A stretch of DNA of 6,319 nucleotides from Methylococcaceae bacterium (GTDB taxonomy: Bacteria; Pseudomonadota; Gammaproteobacteria; Methylococcales; Methylococcaceae): the NCBI GenBank assembly GCA_012026715.1, contig VEPB01000035.1, forward strand, positions 1-6,319, written 5' to 3'. Each line of letters opens with the position of its first letter. Position 1 is the stretch's first letter. The position numbers and the translations under genes are program-made. This document shows, one piece after another, positions 6,194-6,319 of this stretch. The notes under the pieces are model-generated. The model was not told the origin of the DNA, searched no databases, and was given only the letters and a program-made list of their open reading frames with translations.

Positions 6194-6203
6194 ATATTTA
6201 AAT
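6194..6203 (-). promoter_or_regulatory. AT-rich box directly upstream of ubiD
   Basis: The stretch contains the 8-bp palindrome atttaaat (6196-6203), standing out in GC-rich surroundings. On the minus strand it lies only about 7-14 bases before the ubiD ATG, where a Shine-Dalgarno sequence would be expected. If it serves as a -10 element (for example TTAAAT), transcription would begin at or next to the ATG and the mRNA would be nearly leaderless. Without a clear -35 this remains tentative. Confidence 0.25.
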
Positions 6204-6211
6204 TCGATTAA

Positions 6212-6319
6212 CGTAGATGGGTAGAGCGAAGCGAAACCCGCCTGTGGCGGGTAGACGAAGTCAAATCCATCAATGAACCGTGAGCGATGCGCTTCACTCC
6301 GTTCAGCACATCCTATGCG
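6212..6319. repeat. Extragenic inverted-repeat element upstream of ubiD, running off the edge
   Basis: The plus strand reads gatgggtagagcgaagcgaaaccc (from 6216) and, near the edge, the oppositely oriented degenerate partner gatgcgcttcactccgttcagcacatcctatgcg. Both resemble the 'gtaggatgggt(gctga)gcgaagcgaaaccc(gcg)atc' type of intergenic repeat common in gammaproteobacteria (recalled, not searched). Between them lies a perfect 7-bp hairpin, acccgcc (6236-6242) and ggcgggt (6246-6252), with a 3-base loop. No gene is visible here. The repeat fills most of the visible region upstream of ubiD, so the ubiD promoter lies within or downstream of it, or beyond the window. Confidence 0.6.

Overview
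This is a GC-rich window whose complete and partial protein-coding genes all lie on the minus strand. The protein set (a UbiD decarboxylase of ubiquinone synthesis, an AlaC-type aminotransferase, a monofunctional homoserine dehydrogenase with an ACT domain) and the intergenic palindromic repeats point to a proteobacterium. A gammaproteobacterium is most likely; the genus cannot be fixed from this sequence.

In transcription order, from the right edge to the left, the layout is as follows. (1) A repeat-rich intergenic stretch (6189-6319). (2) ubiD (6188-4725), the decarboxylase of the aerobic ubiquinone pathway. (3) A 171-bp gap that carries a good sigma70-type promoter. (4) An amino-acid pair, alaC (4553-3369) and hom (3334-2030), 34 bp apart and probably co-transcribed, linking pyruvate/alanine transamination with the threonine/methionine branch of the aspartate family. 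(5) A 385-bp gap with a perfect 23-bp palindrome and a phased direct repeat. (6) nitB (1644-1162), a small protein of the MSMEG_0572/Sll0783 nitrogen-starvation family. (7) A 304-bp gap filled with repeat-like hairpins. (8) nitC (857 to beyond base 1), a nitrilase closely resembling cyanobacterial Nit6803, cut off by the left edge.

The most interesting part is the left third. nitB followed by nitC is the conserved opening of the Nit1 (Nit1C) cluster, which normally continues with a radical SAM protein, a GNAT acetyltransferase, an AIR-synthase-like protein and a flavoprotein. That cluster has been linked to nitrogen starvation and to growth on cyanide as nitrogen source, but the roles of most of its products, including NitB, are unresolved. 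Here no regulator gene stands in front of nitB; the cluster abuts hom. The region also shows two features that are not typical of a tight operon: a long leader/control region with a palindrome, and a hairpin-filled gap between nitB and nitC. The other three genes look like ordinary housekeeping genes with their key residues intact.
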